DNA of 64,000 nt. Origin: Chryseobacterium sp. StRB126. GTDB lineage: Bacteria > Bacteroidota > Bacteroidia > Flavobacteriales > Weeksellaceae. The stretch covers positions 2,480,001-2,544,000 of the forward strand of contig NZ_AP014624.1 in NCBI RefSeq assembly GCF_000829375.1, read 5' to 3'. Under the pieces are notes generated by a model. That model did no database searches. It had not been told where the DNA came from and worked only from the letters and a program-made list of their open reading frames with translations. A program made the position numbers and the translations under genes. Each line of letters starts with the position of its first letter. The stretch's first letter is position 1. This document shows, piece after piece, positions 62,534-64,000 of the stretch.

Positions 62534-63597
62534 TCTACGAAAGGTATTTTGACCGTAAAATCATTCTCTTCTTCTGTTATTCTGAGTTTTTTATGATAAC
62601 GGTCGTATTGTGTATTCAGAAAAGATAAACCAATGCCTTCTCCTTTTGTGATATCATTGCGCAAAAATATTCTATTTCTGAAAGATATACCGTTTTCATT
62701 CACAGAAATATAGATTAATAAAGGATTTGCAGCAGAGCTTACATTGTGTTTAAAAGCATTTTCCAGAAGAAGCTGAAAGCTGAAGGCTACCAATTTGCGG
62801 TCTTCCCATTGCTCAATAGGTTCAATTTCTATTTTAAAGCCATTTTCAAACCGTATTTCCATCAGAAACAGATATTGCCGGAAGAAATGCATTTCCTCTT
62901 GTAATGTATTCAGAGGTTTTTTACTTACAGATAAGACCTGTCTGTATACCTGTGATAAGGCTTTGGTATATTTATTCGCCTGTTCCTGATTTTCATAAAT
63001 GAGAGAAGATAATACATTAAGCGAATTGAACAAAAAATGTGGATTTACCTGTACTCTCAAGGCATTATACTGGTACATCAACATATCCCGTTTAGCTTTT
63101 TCGGTAGCTTTAATTGCCTTACGTTCTGCCTGAAAGTAAAATAGCAGATCAATAACCAGAAGGATGGGTAAATTGGCTGTAATATTGAGAATAAGACTTG
63201 TTTTATAAGAAAGTGACTGCCGGATTCCCACATCCATTACCTCTGTAACTGTAAAGTTAAAGATAACATACAGAAGAATACATAACAAAATATTACTTAC
63301 AAACAGAGCCGAAGCATGTCTGTATAAACTGCTGTGCAGAGGGGTAATCTCATTAATAAACTTAATCAAAAGATAATCCAGAAAAGTCATAACCAGAACA
63401 ATAGGATAGAAGATGGCAAACTGAAGCAAAAAATTGTCCCATAAGCTGCTTTTTGAAAGAATGCTGCTTTTCAAAATCGTATTGAAGAAAATGATTTGGT
63501 ATATGGTGTAGAGAGTGGTTACCAAAAAATAATAGAGCGGGAGCACATATCTTTTGGTTTTCATTTCCTGATTCGGGAAAATTTCAGAAAGATCCAT
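62530..63597 (-). CDS. LytS-like sensor histidine kinase
   Basis: 355 residues. Four membrane segments in 1-160, then the His_kinase domain with RVQVNPHFLFNSLNVLSSLI (phospho-His in NPHFLFN, about 190) and an HATPase part with FQLLLENAFKHNV (N box) and GEGIGLSFLNTQYDRY (G box). Partner of the overlapping LytR-type regulator. No extracellular sensor domain, so the signal is probably at the membrane. Confidence 0.9.
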   Translation of the reverse strand: MDLSEIFPNQEMKTKRYVLPLYYFLVTTLYTIYQIIFFNTILKSSILSKSSLWDNFLLQFAIFYPIVLVMTFLDYLLIKFINEITPLHSSLYRHASALFVSNILLCILLYVIFNFTVTEVMDVGIRQSLSYKTSLILNITANLPILLVIDLLFYFQAERKAIKATEKAKRDMLMYQYNALRVQVNPHFLFNSLNVLSSLIYENQEQANKYTKALSQVYRQVLSVSKKPLNTLQEEMHFFRQYLFLMEIRFENGFKIEIEPIEQWEDRKLVAFSFQLLLENAFKHNVSSAANPLLIYISVNENGISFRNRIFLRNDITKGEGIGLSFLNTQYDRYHKKLRITEEENDFTVKIPFVE

Positions 63598-63632
63598 ATT
63601 AAGTTCAGTTTATAGAGTAAGTTGGGTATTTC

Positions 63633-64000
63633 TTATTTATGCTTTTTTGCAAAGTTATATTTTATCCCTGCAGAAATATAGAATGAAGGATCAAAAGTTG
63701 CATTTCCCCATTTAAGAAAATTGGAAGGCTCTCTGTCACGATAGCGGTCCGTACGTCCAAAATTAGCCCCAAACATACCACTTATTGTCCAATTATTGAT
63801 GCTATATTCTGGTTCCATGCCTAAGCTTACGTAATGATGATCGAAATATTTCTTTTGTCCGTCAATCTTAGCAAGAGAAAAGAAAAACTTGGGACGGTTC
63901 ACAATACGCAGAGCAAATGCCTCATTAAATCTGTACCCTACAGAAAATTTGGGTGTATAACTCAATTCCGCATGATATTCCATTCCACGAGCTTTTTCAC
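63633..64000 (-). CDS. Outer-membrane beta-barrel protein, C-terminal part
   Basis: The frame is open to the window edge, so the start lies beyond 64000; the ATG at 63983 is internal. The visible 120 residues are amphipathic beta strands (ELSYTPKFSVGYRFNEAFAL, WTISGMFGANFGRTDRYRD, FYISAGIKYNFAKKHK) with an aromatic near the C-terminus, as in small outer-membrane barrels. 35 bases upstream of the histidine-kinase gene on the same strand, so probably co-transcribed with the two-component pair. Confidence 0.65.
   Translation of the reverse strand, partial: EKARGMEYHAELSYTPKFSVGYRFNEAFALRIVNRPKFFFSLAKIDGQKKYFDHHYVSLGMEPEYSINNWTISGMFGANFGRTDRYRDREPSNFLKWGNATFDPSFYISAGIKYNFAKKHK

Overview
The window looks like the chromosome of a Chryseobacterium-type flavobacterium (Weeksellaceae, Bacteroidota). 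The reasons are: low-GC DNA; Bacteroidota-type promoters (TTTG about 19-21 bases before TAnnTTTG, clearest at the two tRNA genes); many exported proteins that begin with a signal peptide followed by '(S/A)Q-VGINT-x-x-P-x-x-x-L-D-I'; and membrane-anchored TPR/helix-turn-helix regulators of a kind common in this group. The genus is an inference from family content; no rRNA is present.

Layout. 1-3.4 kb: tail of a broken gene, a TPR/HTH regulator and a divergent VGINT exported protein with a decayed sister. 3.5-9.8 kb: DinB-like protein, S41 protease, an orphan Imm51 immunity gene with two unrecognised neighbours (one frameshifted), a membrane protein and two small exported or membrane proteins. 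10.6-21.8 kb: a minus-strand island of seven intact and at least two decayed VGINT/jelly-roll surface proteins, one HTH gene pair, one decayed TPR/HTH regulator and one TPR/HTH regulator whose N-terminus is fused to a decayed VGINT gene. 22.4-34.8 kb: a degenerate mobile region bracketed by two identical tRNA-Ser(UGA) genes. It contains a putative Zn-protease, a TetR-controlled oxidoreductase operon, truncated helicase, excisionase-like and winged-helix genes, an AAA ATPase, a frameshifted tyrosine integrase and an inverted pair of att-like ends. 35-43 kb: an esterase remnant, TetA-like efflux pump with an AraC regulator, rifampin ADP-ribosyltransferase, cAMP phosphodiesterase and LLM oxidoreductase. 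43-56.4 kb: a second surface-protein island on the plus strand with a TPR/HTH regulator, three large VGINT proteins, two HTH pairs and a multi-TM HTH regulator, interrupted by a YcaQ-like glycosylase and a WG-repeat protein. 56.5-64 kb: ordinary genes (EamA, SMI1/KNR4, DUF1062, DyP peroxidase, PhzF) ending in a LytS/LytR-type two-component pair and a partial outer-membrane protein.

The most interesting pattern is a recurring module: a VGINT surface protein followed directly by a two-gene HTH pair ('A', about 142-160 aa, and 'B', about 105-124 aa). It occurs three times here, always in the same order, and lies near TPR- or membrane-anchored regulators that share a different, LuxR-like HTH. A and B resemble transposase DNA-binding domains but have no catalytic domain. 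They may be dedicated regulators of a variable surface-fibre repertoire; that role is inference. The many decayed copies and the chimeric regulator show that these islands turn over by duplication and recombination.
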